Shown: positions 52,944-63,077, numbered from the stretch's first letter. The stretch is DNA of 64,000 nucleotides from Virgibacillus necropolis (GCF_002224365.1 NZ_CP022437.1:868001-932000), one strand, 5' to 3'. The notes: generated by a model from the sequence alone, not told the origin. Program-made: numbers and translations.

Positions 52944-53538
52944 ATAATTTCCCCCTACGTATAATGTAAATACTTCAGGCTATATCTCTAAAAAAAATCT
53001 TAATGGATCAATAGTTAATAAACTCAATGTATAGTTTCTTATTTTTGTTATTTGATTATTTTTAATTATAGTTTATATTTTCTTGTTATTCAATTTTTGA
53101 TTTCCGTGACTAATTAACCCGTCTTTTCTAATGAAAATAAGTATTTACTAAACTTGGCTGTTTTGCTCGAAGAAATTATCGGAGCTTTAGTTCGTAAAAG
53201 ATTGTGGCTCCTCCAGTGTGGAATATCAAATTAAAGTATCTTGGAAGCCAATATGAACCATGTCATTTGATTTTTCGTTAAAACTTCTTCCATTGTTAAA
53301 TATCGAATATCGAGGGAGCGAAAATTGGAATGGGAAGAGGAAGCAGTGGAAAAGTATCCAGCTTTTCAAGCCGAATGTTTGGTAGTTGCTGTAATATAGG
53401 TACAATAGAAGAGAGGACCCGCCCAAACTGAAAAGGTGATGCGTGGGTCTTTTGATTCGATTTATATAAATGAAGCAAATCTAATGGTAAGATATAGCAT
53501 AACAATAAATTTCGATCGGAAAATGAGTAGGTGTAACC
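52944..53538. other. gene-free region between LysR and the PTS regulator
   Basis: No gene I can support in 595 bases. It holds the LysR promoter side (A/T-rich), short open pieces without family, and at 53415-53453 a hairpin (GACCCGC with GCGTGGGTC, mismatched, then CTTTT) that looks like a weak terminator. The last 75 bases lead into the next gene. Confidence 0.5.
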
Positions 53539-55461
53539 ATGAATGATAGACAAAAGGAACTATTACATATTTTATTGTTAGATCAGAACGTAGCTTTGCT
53601 CGTACAGGATCTTTCTAAGCGACTTCATTGTTCGGAGAAAACAGTGCGTAACGATCTTAAACATATTGAGGAGTTTATAAAGCCATATCCGAGCGCAAGT
53701 CTTATTCGTAAACCAGGTCTAGGTGTGTATCTTGAAATAGATTCTGGAGAACGGTCACAGTTATTTCAGTTACTTTTTTCTAAAGGATCTAAATCGGAGG
53801 AAGAGCGGATCATTGAAATGACCTATCAGTTATTGGTCAGTGATAAACCAATCAGCTTGCAACGATTCGCAGAGCAATACTATATTCATAAGACGGCTAT
53901 TAAAAAGGATTTGGAGAAAGTTACGAAATGGCTGGATCGTTTTGATCTAATGCTCGTGTCGAAACAGCGATTGGGGAATACGATTACTGGTACGGAATTG
54001 AATAAACGCAGTGCACTAGCACATTTATCACAGCTTGTTGCTCCTGTTCCAGGTAATATGAATTATGTAATTGATTTATTTTTGCCATATGAAATAACAA
54101 CTGTAAAAAAGGCATTAATGGATTTGCAGCATAACTATTCTGTTGCATTTACTGATGGAGCAATGGAAAGCCTTCTTGTCCATGCGCTTATCATGATTAA
54201 ACGAACGCGGCAACGATCAACTGTGTCTATACCTGATTCAAAAAAGGAATCGATCTATCAAACAAATGAATATCAGTATACGAAAGACTTTCTAAACCAA
54301 TTGGAATATGCATTTCGCCTTTCATTTCCTGAGGAAGAGTTAATTTATTTCACCTGGCATTTAATTAGTTGTAAGAAAACAGACGATCAATCCAACCGTT
54401 TTTTAGGATTAAATGATAATTTAGCTAGGATTACTACGGAAATTACATCGAAGTTAAAGCAGTTGACAATGATTAACTTTGAGGAAGATTCGGTGTTAAT
54501 GGACGGGCTGACGGTACATATGGATACTGTCATAAACCGGTTAACATATGGTTTTCCAATTACAAATCCGCTTCTATCCGATATTAAGAAGATGTACCCG
54601 TACATGTTTAGCATGGTCGTGCTAACGTTAGAGGATATGAATGAATCCTATCATTTAACTATTCCGGAAGATGAAGCAGCTTATTTAGTTCTACATTTTC
54701 AAGCTTCTATCGAAAGGTTACAGAAAAAGAAAGATACGAATAAAAGTGTTCTTATTGTTTGTCACATGGGGATTGGTATGTCCCATTTACTGCGGGCAAA
54801 GCTTGAACAGAATTATAAAGGTATTACTATTTTAGACTGTATTGGAAAAACAGAGGTAAGTGAATTTATTAACCATAACAGTGTTGATTTTATTATTTCA
54901 ACTGTTCCCCTTAAAAACGTTACTGTGTCACATATCGTTATTTCGCCGCTTCTAGAGGCAAAGGATAAAAATAAATTAGAGCAATTCTTTCATCAAGCAG
55001 AAAATGAGGCAACGAATTATCAAGGAAATTCCTATCTTTCTAAATTAATCAATCGGGATTTAATTTATCTAAACGTAGATTCGGAACATCGTTTTAAAGT
55101 TGTCGAGAAGCTTGCGAATGCGCTTTTTCAGAAAGGGTTTGTAGATAAAGAATTTGTCCATAGTACACTTTTTCGTGAAAAAAGTTCGGCCACTTCGATT
55201 GGTGGGGCAATAGCAATACCTCATGGAAGCCCAAGCTTGGTAAAACACTCGGTCGTTGCTGTAGCTGTTTTAGCAGAACCACTTGAATGGGGCGATGAAA
55301 TGGTTTCGATTGTTTTTATGCTGGCAGTTTCGAATGAAAGGGATAATCCAACAAAGGAGCTTATTCAGCAAATAGCATCGTTCAGTGACCAGCCAATGCT
55401 AGTCGAAGCTATAACAGCAGCAAACGATCCATCTGACATTTTAATCCTTCTTGATAAATAA
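53539..55461 (+). CDS. PTS-controlled activator of the MtlR/ManR type
   Basis: Regulator of 640 residues: N-terminal HTH (residues 1-60, L-S-K-R-L-H-C-S-E-K-T-V-R-N-D-L), two PRD domains (about 170-385, with conserved His in L-V-H-A-L and L-V-L-H-F-Q-A-S), an EIIB-Gat-like domain (V-C-H-M-G-I-G-M-S, Cys near 408) and an EIIA-Fru-like domain (A-I-A-I-P-H-G, His near 562). This is the layout of Bacillus ManR and MtlR, DNA-binding activators switched by PTS phosphorylation. The fructose/mannose-type PTS gene next door is its expected target. Start: ATG after GTAGGTG. Confidence 0.92.
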   Translation: MNDRQKELLHILLLDQNVALLVQDLSKRLHCSEKTVRNDLKHIEEFIKPYPSASLIRKPGLGVYLEIDSGERSQLFQLLFSKGSKSEEERIIEMTYQLLVSDKPISLQRFAEQYYIHKTAIKKDLEKVTKWLDRFDLMLVSKQRLGNTITGTELNKRSALAHLSQLVAPVPGNMNYVIDLFLPYEITTVKKALMDLQHNYSVAFTDGAMESLLVHALIMIKRTRQRSTVSIPDSKKESIYQTNEYQYTKDFLNQLEYAFRLSFPEEELIYFTWHLISCKKTDDQSNRFLGLNDNLARITTEITSKLKQLTMINFEEDSVLMDGLTVHMDTVINRLTYGFPITNPLLSDIKKMYPYMFSMVVLTLEDMNESYHLTIPEDEAAYLVLHFQASIERLQKKKDTNKSVLIVCHMGIGMSHLLRAKLEQNYKGITILDCIGKTEVSEFINHNSVDFIISTVPLKNVTVSHIVISPLLEAKDKNKLEQFFHQAENEATNYQGNSYLSKLINRDLIYLNVDSEHRFKVVEKLANALFQKGFVDKEFVHSTLFREKSSATSIGGAIAIPHGSPSLVKHSVVAVAVLAEPLEWGDEMVSIVFMLAVSNERDNPTKELIQQIASFSDQPMLVEAITAANDPSDILILLDK

Positions 55462-55493
55462 TTCATTTTTACCATAGCTCTGGTAAAAATGAA
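55462..55493 (+). terminator. hairpin between regulator and PTS gene
   Basis: TTCATTTTTACCA and TGGTAAAAATGAA form a perfect 13-bp stem with a six-base loop, starting at the regulator stop codon. A/T-rich flanks; likely bidirectional. Confidence 0.75.
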
Positions 55494-55527
55494 AATTATT
55501 GAATGGACATGCTAGGTATATAATAGA

Positions 55528-55541
55528 AGAAAGCGTTTGCT
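55528..55541 (+). promoter_or_regulatory. weak cre-like box before the PTS gene
   Basis: AGAAAGCGTTTGCT, 11 of 14 to the cre consensus, 29 bases before the PTS start. Confidence 0.4.
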
Positions 55542-55570
55542 TATTATATATAATAGCGGGAGGAAACATC

Positions 55571-57514
55571 ATGAAAATATTAGCTGTTACAGCTTGTCCA
55601 GTTGGCATAGCTCATACGTATATGGCTGCTGAAAATCTGCAAAAAGCAGGCAAAGAGATGGGCATTGATATAAAAGTTGAAACACAAGGTTCCATTGGAG
55701 TGGAAAATGGACTTACGGAACAAGATATAGAAGAAGCAGATGGCATTATTATCGCAAGTGATAAAGAGGTTTCTAAAGAGCGTTTTATTGGTAAAAAATT
55801 GCTTGTAACGGGTGTGCAAGATGGAATACGGCGACCGGAAGAATTAATAAACAGAGTAAAAAGTGGAGATGTTCCGGTATATAAAGCTGAATTACAATCA
55901 GCTGATGAGATAAAGAAAAAGCGTAAAGAAAAAGAAAATCCAATTTATAAACATTTGATGAATGGTGTGTCCTATATGATTCCATTCATCGTGATCGGTG
56001 GATTATTGATCGCGGTTGCGTTAACGCTCGGTGGGGAACAGACACCTGGTGGAATTGTTATCCCTGACGGTTCATTCTGGAAACAAATTGAAAGCATCGG
56101 TGCTGCATCATTTAGCTTTATGGTTCCTATTCTGGCCGGGTTTATCGCGGTAAGTATTGCTGATCGCCCGGGGCTTGCACCAGGTATAATCGGAGGATTT
56201 ATCGCAGCAAATGGAAGTTTTTACGGAAGTGAAGCTGGAGCAGGATTTATTGGTGGGATTATCGCTGGTTTCCTAGCTGGTTATGTAACATTGGCAATCA
56301 AAAAGATTAAAGTACCTAAAGCGATGCTGCCAGTAATGCCAATCATATTTATTCCGATAGTTGCTTCATTAATTGTTGGATTGTTGTTTATATTCGTTGT
56401 TGGTGCCCCTGTTGCACAAGTTTTCGAATCACTAACAACATGGCTTGAAGGAATGCAAGGAACAAGTTCTATTCTGTTAGCACTTATTTTAGGAGCGATG
56501 ATCGCAGTTGATATGGGTGGCCCCTTTAATAAAGTAGCCTTTTTATTCGGTGCTGCTATGATTGCAGAAGGAAATTATGAAATAATGGGGCCGATTGCCG
56601 TTGCTATCTGTATTCCACCACTTGGAATGGGGCTAGCTACATTCATGAATAAACGAAAATACCGGTCTACTGAAAGAGAGACAGGAAAAGCTACATTTAC
56701 GATGGGACTGTTTGGAATTACAGAAGGTGCAATTCCATTTGCAGCACAAGATCCGATACGTGTTATTCCAAGTATTATGGTTGGTTCCATGGTTGGATCA
56801 GTTATTGCAATGATCGGAAGTGTAGGAAATCGAGTAGCGCACGGTGGACCAATCGTAGCGGTATTAGGTGCAGTCGATAACGTGTTGATGTTCTTTATTG
56901 CCGCAATTGTTGGTTCGATTGTTACTGCAGTGATGGTTAATATGTTGAAAAAAAATAGTAATATAGATGATACACAGGAAGCTGAATCAGAGGAGAGTGA
57001 GTTAGATTCAGCGGAAGTAGAAGAACAGGTTGTAGCAGAACCAGTAACGATTGAAATTAACAAACTAACGGATATCACGAGCATTGACTTAATCGATACG
57101 GATCTAACTGGAAGCAACCAGGGTGAAGTTATTGATGAGCTAATTCGCAAACTGGATACATCTGAACTATTAAGTTCACCACAGGAATTTAAACAGGCAA
57201 TCCTAGCTCGAGAAAACGAAAGTACTACAGGGCTTGGGATGAATATTGCAATTCCACACGGGAAGTCATCAGCAGTTAAACGCCCAGCAGTTGTATTTGG
57301 GATCAAACGTGATGGTGTTGATTGGAAAAGCATGGACGGCACAGATGCGAAACTTATTTTTATGATTGCCGTACCGAAAGAAAGTGCTGGAGATGCACAT
57401 TTGAAAATTTTACAGATGCTATCACGTAGATTGATGGATGAGAATTTCAGAAATCAATTGTTGAATGTTGCATCTAAGGAAGAAGCTTATGAACTATTGG
57501 AAACGATTAATTAA
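55571..57514 (+). CDS. PTS fructose/mannose-family transporter EIIBCA (ManP-like)
   Basis: Membrane PTS permease of 647 residues in the order B-C-A. EIIB at 1-100 with the phospho-Cys9 in V-T-A-C-P-V-G-I-A-H-T-Y-M; EIIC about 130-465 with ten or so hydrophobic segments and G-F-I-A-A-N-G-S-F-Y-G-S; an acidic linker (E-A-E-S-E-E-S-E-L-D) and EIIA about 500-647 with His563 in I-A-I-P-H-G-K-S. The B-C-A order and the ManR-type neighbour match Bacillus ManP. A decayed manA follows, which supports mannose as the ancestral substrate. The ATG at 55571 follows GGGAGG; a longer frame from 55499 lacks a site. Confidence 0.93.
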   Translation: MKILAVTACPVGIAHTYMAAENLQKAGKEMGIDIKVETQGSIGVENGLTEQDIEEADGIIIASDKEVSKERFIGKKLLVTGVQDGIRRPEELINRVKSGDVPVYKAELQSADEIKKKRKEKENPIYKHLMNGVSYMIPFIVIGGLLIAVALTLGGEQTPGGIVIPDGSFWKQIESIGAASFSFMVPILAGFIAVSIADRPGLAPGIIGGFIAANGSFYGSEAGAGFIGGIIAGFLAGYVTLAIKKIKVPKAMLPVMPIIFIPIVASLIVGLLFIFVVGAPVAQVFESLTTWLEGMQGTSSILLALILGAMIAVDMGGPFNKVAFLFGAAMIAEGNYEIMGPIAVAICIPPLGMGLATFMNKRKYRSTERETGKATFTMGLFGITEGAIPFAAQDPIRVIPSIMVGSMVGSVIAMIGSVGNRVAHGGPIVAVLGAVDNVLMFFIAAIVGSIVTAVMVNMLKKNSNIDDTQEAESEESELDSAEVEEQVVAEPVTIEINKLTDITSIDLIDTDLTGSNQGEVIDELIRKLDTSELLSSPQEFKQAILARENESTTGLGMNIAIPHGKSSAVKRPAVVFGIKRDGVDWKSMDGTDAKLIFMIAVPKESAGDAHLKILQMLSRRLMDENFRNQLLNVASKEEAYELLETIN

Positions 57515-57582
57515 GAAAGGGAGCCATGTGCTCTCTTTTTTTGGTAAGGTCTTAAGATAGGATAAACTAAATCAAAGGATTA

Positions 57583-57916
57583 ATGGGTTTTATCTCTGCT
57601 TATCCGAATGGACCAAGTGTTATCACAAATGGCCATAGTGAGCTGAGTGAAGAATTGTTGGTAATTTGACTGCTAGAAAGCTAAGAAGCTAATAGAAGAA
57701 AAATATTTTACTGTTTATCATTGGGAATTGCATGGTAAAGTGATCAGAAAATTAGATCGTGACTTTTTGCAGGTTAGTGTTGTAGAAGGTAGTACTACTG
57801 TTGTAGTTGATGAAGCATCATTGGATGTTATTAAAGGTATAAATTTTATATTGCCATATACGGTAAAAAAATATCAGATCTTTGGTGTTGCTAATTTTGT
57901 AGTGTCACATATTTAG
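57583..57916 (+). pseudogene. manA: decayed mannose-6-phosphate isomerase
   Basis: Two pieces of ManA in different frames with most of the gene deleted between them. The first (57583-57669) gives I-S-A-Y-P-N-G-P-S-V-I-T-N-G, as near the active-site half of class I ManA. The second (57677-57916) gives K-Y-F-T-V-Y-H-W-E-L-H-G, V-V-E-G-S and F-I-L-P, then F-V-V-S-H-I, the C-terminal cupin end of Bacillus ManA. It directly follows the ManP-like gene as expected for a mannose operon. The remainder of the gap (57917-58060) shows nothing clear. Confidence 0.75.
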
Positions 57917-58077
57917 TGTAATAGCGTGGTAAAATATTTGTTTATTAGATCAAGAATGTATTAACTTTTTTTATGTGTAGATTGAAGCGATTAATTATTT
58001 CCTATCGATTAAGGAAATAAATTGTATGTCCTAATTTTCACAATCAAACTATAATTATATAACAAGGAGGGAGTATA

Positions 58078-60048
58078 TTGCTTGCTCATTTAAATAAGAG
58101 GATGTTAAAAGCATTGAAATTACTCTCCAAAACAAATGATTATCTATCAAGTATTCATTTATCACAAAAGATGGGGGTGACTTCACGCACAGTTCGGGAA
58201 GATATCAAGAATCTTAATCATATTCTTAAGGAATATAGCATTTTTATTGATTCAAGCAGGGGTAATGGATTTAAGTTAAGCAATTCCTCTGGGGAGTTAA
58301 ATACATTAATAAATCAATTTGAAAATGTGCTTTCAGATAATGATTTTAATCCGATAATGCCAGAAGATAGAGTAAGGTATATGATCAAGAAATTATTATA
58401 TTCACCCGAAAGCATAAAAATACAAGCGTTTGTGGAGGATTTGTATGTTAGTGAATCAACTATAAAAAATGATATCCAAAGAGCGAAGTTAATTTTAAAT
58501 AAGTATAATATTTCTATTTCCAAAGATAATAAAGGATTATATGTTGAAGGTCATGAGCTTAATAAACGCTTTTGTATTTCGGATTATTTAATTCACAGCT
58601 CCGCAATAGACGATAGATTAATATTGAGTTTTATCAATAATAATAGTTATATAATTTCCGATAGTGACTTAGTAAAAATAAAAAGTACAATTTTGTATTA
58701 TTTAAATGAAGAAAATATGGTTATTTCAGATTTCGCATTAAAAAAAATAGCGGTACACATTGCTATTGTAATTAGTCGCATAAAGACGGGTCAGTATATT
58801 GATTTAAAATCAGAGGATTTCAGCAATTTAACGAATGAAGGCGAATACAGGATTTCGGGTGAAATTGTGAAGGCCATAGGTAAAGAGTTCAAAATGTCCT
58901 TTTCACAAGATGAAACTGTTTATATGACAATGCATTTAGTTGGTAACAGGATTTCTCAAGCAGGAGGGATTCCAACAGATTTATTAAATTATTTAGGGGA
59001 AGACATTTATAAACTTTCATATAAAATTCTTAATGAGGTGGGTTCTTGGATAAAAGAAATTGATTTAAAAAAAGAAAAGGAATTTGTTTATAGCTTAGGA
59101 TTACATTTAAAGCAATTATTGCATCGTTTGTCTTTTAACATGAATATTAGAAATCCCATGTTAAGCATAATAAAAATTAAATATCCTTTGGCTTTTGAAG
59201 CGGGAGTTGTCTCTGCAAAGACTATTATGAAAGAAACAGGTTTTCAAATTAATGAAAATGAAATAGGGTTTCTAGCATTGCACTTTGGAGTTGTTATTGA
59301 GAAGCAACGATTACAAACATTGAGTACAAAGAAGAAAAAGATTGCATTGGTTTGCGCTTCAGGTATGGCTACTTCAGAGCTACTATTAACAAAATTATCC
59401 CATATATTGGGTTCAAATTACTATATGATAGGAACCTATGCTTTACACCAAATCGATGAATTAACAAATCAGCAACCAGATATAATTTTAACGACCGTAC
59501 CTATAGAAGAGGAAGTTAGTATACCTATATTAATAGTACCATCTATCTTGGATGATTCAGATATTGATAGTATAAAAGGTTCTTTGACAAAACTGGAGGG
59601 GGAAACTTCAAGTATTAGTCAGTTTATAAAAGAAGACTTGTTCTTTCAAAGCTTAACTATTACAACTAAACATGAAGCGTTGCAGTTTTTGACAGAGAAG
59701 ATGATAGATAAAGGGTATATTAATGACAAAATTAAGCAATCCATACTAGCACGCGAAAATATATCTTCAACTGCGATTGGAAATATGGTTGCAATTCCAC
59801 ATCCTCTAGAAGTTGAAATGAATCAATCATGCATATGCACAGCAATTCTAGAACATGAGATTCCTTGGAATGCGGGCGAGGATGTTTCAATAATTTTTAT
59901 AATTGTGTTAGAGGAAAAATGGCGGCCGAAATTCCAAGAAATATTTATAGGATTATATGATATTATCCATTCAAGTGATAACGTTCTTACGTTGAGTAAA
60001 CAAAAAAATTTTTATGATTTTATAGGAATGATAAATTCCATGAAATAA
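58078..60048 (+). CDS. second PTS-controlled transcriptional regulator (BglG/MtlR type)
   Basis: 656 residues with the same domain order as the regulator at 53539: HTH (L-S-Q-K-M-G-V-T-S-R-T-V-R-E-D), two PRDs (about 180-410), EIIB-like (V-C-A-S-G-M-A-T-S, Cys near 425) and EIIA-like (V-A-I-P-H-P-L, His near 573). The sequence is clearly diverged and richer in A/T than the first. It heads an operon with separate EIIA, EIIB and EIIC genes and a PatB-type enzyme. The start is TTG at 58078 after AAGGAGGGAG. Confidence 0.9.
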   Translation: MLAHLNKRMLKALKLLSKTNDYLSSIHLSQKMGVTSRTVREDIKNLNHILKEYSIFIDSSRGNGFKLSNSSGELNTLINQFENVLSDNDFNPIMPEDRVRYMIKKLLYSPESIKIQAFVEDLYVSESTIKNDIQRAKLILNKYNISISKDNKGLYVEGHELNKRFCISDYLIHSSAIDDRLILSFINNNSYIISDSDLVKIKSTILYYLNEENMVISDFALKKIAVHIAIVISRIKTGQYIDLKSEDFSNLTNEGEYRISGEIVKAIGKEFKMSFSQDETVYMTMHLVGNRISQAGGIPTDLLNYLGEDIYKLSYKILNEVGSWIKEIDLKKEKEFVYSLGLHLKQLLHRLSFNMNIRNPMLSIIKIKYPLAFEAGVVSAKTIMKETGFQINENEIGFLALHFGVVIEKQRLQTLSTKKKKIALVCASGMATSELLLTKLSHILGSNYYMIGTYALHQIDELTNQQPDIILTTVPIEEEVSIPILIVPSILDDSDIDSIKGSLTKLEGETSSISQFIKEDLFFQSLTITTKHEALQFLTEKMIDKGYINDKIKQSILARENISSTAIGNMVAIPHPLEVEMNQSCICTAILEHEIPWNAGEDVSIIFIIVLEEKWRPKFQEIFIGLYDIIHSSDNVLTLSKQKNFYDFIGMINSMK

Positions 60049-60061
60049 GGAGAATACACCA

Positions 60062-60538
60062 ATGACTGAGATTGACATAATAAATGAGGATCTTATTGAA
60101 TTAAATAATTGTGCGCCATCAAAACGGGATGTATTAGAGGATGTTGCCCGAATGGTATATCAGGAGGGACGAGTGCGGGATAAAGAAGGTTACTTGAATG
60201 GGCTTCTGGAGAGAGAGGCGAATTCTACCACAGGTTTTGGGGATGGAATTGCTATCCCTCATGCCAAAATTGATGGAGTAATTAAGCCGACTATTGCAGT
60301 TATTAAATTGAAAAATCCAGTTGAATGGGAAGCAATGGATAATAAGCCTGTTAAATTGATTATTTCCTTAGCAGTTCCTTCTAATCAGAAAGGAACTTTA
60401 CATTTAAAACTATTAGCAAATTTATCGGAACATTTAATGGAAGATGATTTTAAAAGAAAATTGATATTAGCTGATACTAAAAGAGAAATATACAAAATTA
60501 TTACTAGCATTTTTTATAATGCAGAGGAGAGAAAGTAA
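60062..60538 (+). CDS. PTS fructose-family EIIA
   Basis: Cytoplasmic phosphocarrier of 158 residues. The phosphorylated His67 lies in G-I-A-I-P-H-A-K, and the fructose-family S-T-T-G-F-G-D motif precedes it. It passes phosphate from HPr to the EIIB encoded immediately after. It follows the regulator by 13 bases with AAGGAGAAT before the ATG. Confidence 0.93.
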   Translation: MTEIDIINEDLIELNNCAPSKRDVLEDVARMVYQEGRVRDKEGYLNGLLEREANSTTGFGDGIAIPHAKIDGVIKPTIAVIKLKNPVEWEAMDNKPVKLIISLAVPSNQKGTLHLKLLANLSEHLMEDDFKRKLILADTKREIYKIITSIFYNAEERK

Positions 60539-60847
60539 ATGGAAATTGTTGCAGTAACAGCATGCCCAGCAGGAGTTGCTCATACTTATATGGCAAAAAA
60601 AGGTCTAGAGAAAGCCGCAAAAAAAATGGGGTATAAAATTAAGGTGGAAACACAAGGTTCAATGGGGATAGAAAATGAATTAAAAGCTAAAGACTTGAAA
60701 GATGTAAACGTTGTCATTTTGGCTATTGATACAAAAATAGAAAAGGCTAGTCGATTTAATGACATGCAAGTGCATGAAACGTCAGTTGCAGCGGCGGTAA
60801 AAAATTCTTCTAAAGTGATTGAAGATGCTGTAAACAAATTGAAATAA
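60539..60847 (+). CDS. PTS fructose-family EIIB
   Basis: 102 residues, single domain. Phospho-Cys9 lies in V-T-A-C-P-A-G-V-A-H-T-Y-M, followed by V-E-T-Q-G-S-M-G-I-E-N. It is close in sequence to the EIIB part of the gene at 55571. It begins directly at the base after the EIIA stop codon, with GGAGAG before it. Confidence 0.93.
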   Translation: MEIVAVTACPAGVAHTYMAKKGLEKAAKKMGYKIKVETQGSMGIENELKAKDLKDVNVVILAIDTKIEKASRFNDMQVHETSVAAAVKNSSKVIEDAVNKLK

Positions 60848-60861
60848 TGGGGGAGTGAACC

Positions 60862-61872
60862 ATGAAAAATATAAAAAAGCATTTAATGACTGGAGTCTCA
60901 TACATGATTCCAATTGTAGTTGCTGGAGGAATATTGCTTTCCTTAGGAGTAATTATAGGAGTGGATACCTCTTTTGGAAAGGAATTAATTAATTATGGGG
61001 TATGGACGCTCGGAATGATGGTACCTATGATTTCTGGATTCATTGCATATTCTATGGCCGATCGACCGGGGATCGCAGTTGGTCTTGCCAGTGGTGTGTT
61101 TGCGAACGAACTTGGAACAGGCTACATTGGTGGAATTTTAGTTGGCTTTTTCGCTGGTTGGATAACTAATCAGTTGAAAAAGATACCAATGCACCCTAAT
61201 ATTGCTGTTATTAAACCAATTATGATTATCCCGGTATTAGGAGTCGGAGCATCGGCACTATTTATGTATTTTATCTCTATTCCTTTAGAACCTGCTATGA
61301 CAGGACTAGAAAATTGGCTAGTGTCACTAGAAGGTAGTAATTTGTTATTTCTTGGATTTATTATTGCCGCTATGATGGCTTTTGATATGGGTGGACCAGT
61401 AAATAAAATAGCATTGGCATTTTGCTATGCCACGTTAGCAGAAGGAATTTATGCTCCCATGGCCGCATGTTGGGTTGGAATAATGGCAGCACCAATGGGC
61501 TTATCATTAGCAACACTAATTTTCCCCAAAAGATTTTCCAAATCAGAAAAAGGAAATGCATTTCCTGCAGCTTTTATGGGGTCGTTAGGTATTACGGAAG
61601 GAGCTATTCCTTATGCTGTAGCAACACCATTAAAGGTGATTCCTGTCATTACAATTAGTTCCGGGATAGGTGGTGGACTTGCGTTATTATTAGGTGCTTC
61701 ATCACCTATACCAGCTGCAATAGGGATTTGGGGATTACCTTTCGTTTATCAGCCACTTATGTTACTGCTAGGGCTAGTTGTAGCGGTTGTAATTATCGCA
61801 TTAGCTGTTGGGATATTAAGAAAAGAAAGTGATGCTGACGATAATGATGATGTCGGAATTACTTTTGAATAA
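60862..61872 (+). CDS. PTS fructose-family EIIC
   Basis: Membrane channel of 336 residues with about ten hydrophobic segments. Marks: H-L-M-T-G-V-S-Y-M-I-P at the start, M-A-D-R-P-G-I-A, F-D-M-G-G-P-V-N-K (a conserved loop), and G-I-T-E-G-A-I-P. With EIIA and EIIB it forms a complete split fructose-type PTS. Substrate is unknown; the MalY/PatB gene behind it hints at a thio- or amino-substituted compound. GGGGGAG precedes the ATG. Confidence 0.92.
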   Translation: MKNIKKHLMTGVSYMIPIVVAGGILLSLGVIIGVDTSFGKELINYGVWTLGMMVPMISGFIAYSMADRPGIAVGLASGVFANELGTGYIGGILVGFFAGWITNQLKKIPMHPNIAVIKPIMIIPVLGVGASALFMYFISIPLEPAMTGLENWLVSLEGSNLLFLGFIIAAMMAFDMGGPVNKIALAFCYATLAEGIYAPMAACWVGIMAAPMGLSLATLIFPKRFSKSEKGNAFPAAFMGSLGITEGAIPYAVATPLKVIPVITISSGIGGGLALLLGASSPIPAAIGIWGLPFVYQPLMLLLGLVVAVVIIALAVGILRKESDADDNDDVGITFE

Positions 61873-61892
61873 AACTTTGATGAGGGATTAGT

Positions 61893-63077
61893 ATGAATAA
61901 TAGATTTGATCGAATAATCAATAGAAAAGGTACCTATAGTACACAATGGGATTATATAGAAGATCGATTTGGAAGAAATGATATTTTACCTTTTTCCATA
62001 TCGGACATGGACTTTCAAGCGCCACCTGAAATTTTGAACACAATTAGAGATCACACGGATCACGGTATATTTGGATACACTAGATGGAATCATGATACAT
62101 TTAAGTACGCAATCGTTGATTGGTATCAGAAAAGATTCTCGGCAAAGGTTCACAAAGAATGGATTGTGTATAGTCCAAGTGTTGTTTATTCCATTTCAAA
62201 GTTAATTGAAATTTTAACAGAGGAAAATGACAATATTATTTTGCAAATACCTGCTTATGATGCATTCTTTAAGCAAATAGGCAATTCACGATGTAATCTT
62301 TTCAGAAATCGGCTTATGTATAAGGATGGTCACTATGAGCTGGATCTGATAGATTTAGAGTCTAAATTATCTCATCCTAGATCAAAGGTGCTACTGCTTT
62401 GCAATCCGCACAACCCTACAGGAAGGGTATGGAAAAGGTCCGAGTTGGTAAAAGTTGTGAATCTTTGTGAACAATATAATGTAAAAATTATATCGGATGA
62501 TATTCATATGGATATTGTATATGAGGATCATTCATATGTACCGATAACGGATGTCTCAAATAATTATCTGGAAAACGTATTCATCTGTACATCAGCAAGT
62601 AAAACGTTCAATACTCCTAGTTTAGGAGGATCATATGCTTTTATCCCAAATGAAAAGATAAAAGACAAGTTTATTGCCTTAATGAAGAATCGTGATGGAG
62701 TTTCAAGCGCAACTATTTTCGGTGTATTATCTGTAATAGAAGGGTATAATCAGGCCGGATATTGGGTTGATGAATTACGTTCCCATCTTTATGAAAATAT
62801 GAAAATAGTTAAGACTTTTATAGAAAGTGAACTTCCGATCTTAAAGTTTAATATACCAGAGTCGACTTATTTAGCATGGATTGACTGTACAGGGTTAAAG
62901 GTGACAAATCAAAAACTACAGGAAGCTCTTGTTAATAAAGGGAAAGTTGGCATTATGTCAGGAGAAGTTTACGGACAAAAGGATGGTTGTTTTTTAAGAA
63001 TGAATATTGGATGTCCGCAAGAAAAATTAGTAATGGGTTTGGAAAGATTGAAGAAGTCAGTTGATTATGTGCAATAG
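61893..63077 (+). CDS. PatB/MalY family PLP-dependent enzyme, second paralogue
   Basis: 394 residues, same family as the gene at 43327. Marks: R-K-G-T-Y-S-T-Q-W, S-I-S-D-M-D-F, F-G-Y-T-R-W, N-P-H-N-P-T-G-R-V-W, S-D-D-I-H-M-D and the PLP lysine in S-A-S-K-T-F-N. It is the last gene of the split-PTS operon, 20 bases after EIIC. In E. coli, malY sits next to the PTS gene malX, a comparable pairing. C-S lyase activity is the family default. Start: ATG after TGATGAGGG. Confidence 0.9.
   Translation: MNNRFDRIINRKGTYSTQWDYIEDRFGRNDILPFSISDMDFQAPPEILNTIRDHTDHGIFGYTRWNHDTFKYAIVDWYQKRFSAKVHKEWIVYSPSVVYSISKLIEILTEENDNIILQIPAYDAFFKQIGNSRCNLFRNRLMYKDGHYELDLIDLESKLSHPRSKVLLLCNPHNPTGRVWKRSELVKVVNLCEQYNVKIISDDIHMDIVYEDHSYVPITDVSNNYLENVFICTSASKTFNTPSLGGSYAFIPNEKIKDKFIALMKNRDGVSSATIFGVLSVIEGYNQAGYWVDELRSHLYENMKIVKTFIESELPILKFNIPESTYLAWIDCTGLKVTNQKLQEALVNKGKVGIMSGEVYGQKDGCFLRMNIGCPQEKLVMGLERLKKSVDYVQ

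Noticed and set aside
56575-57342. 255-codon minus-strand frame opposite the PTS EIIBCA gene
   Set aside because: Long only because the plus-strand gene lacks certain codons; Ser/Ile-rich translation and no start signal.
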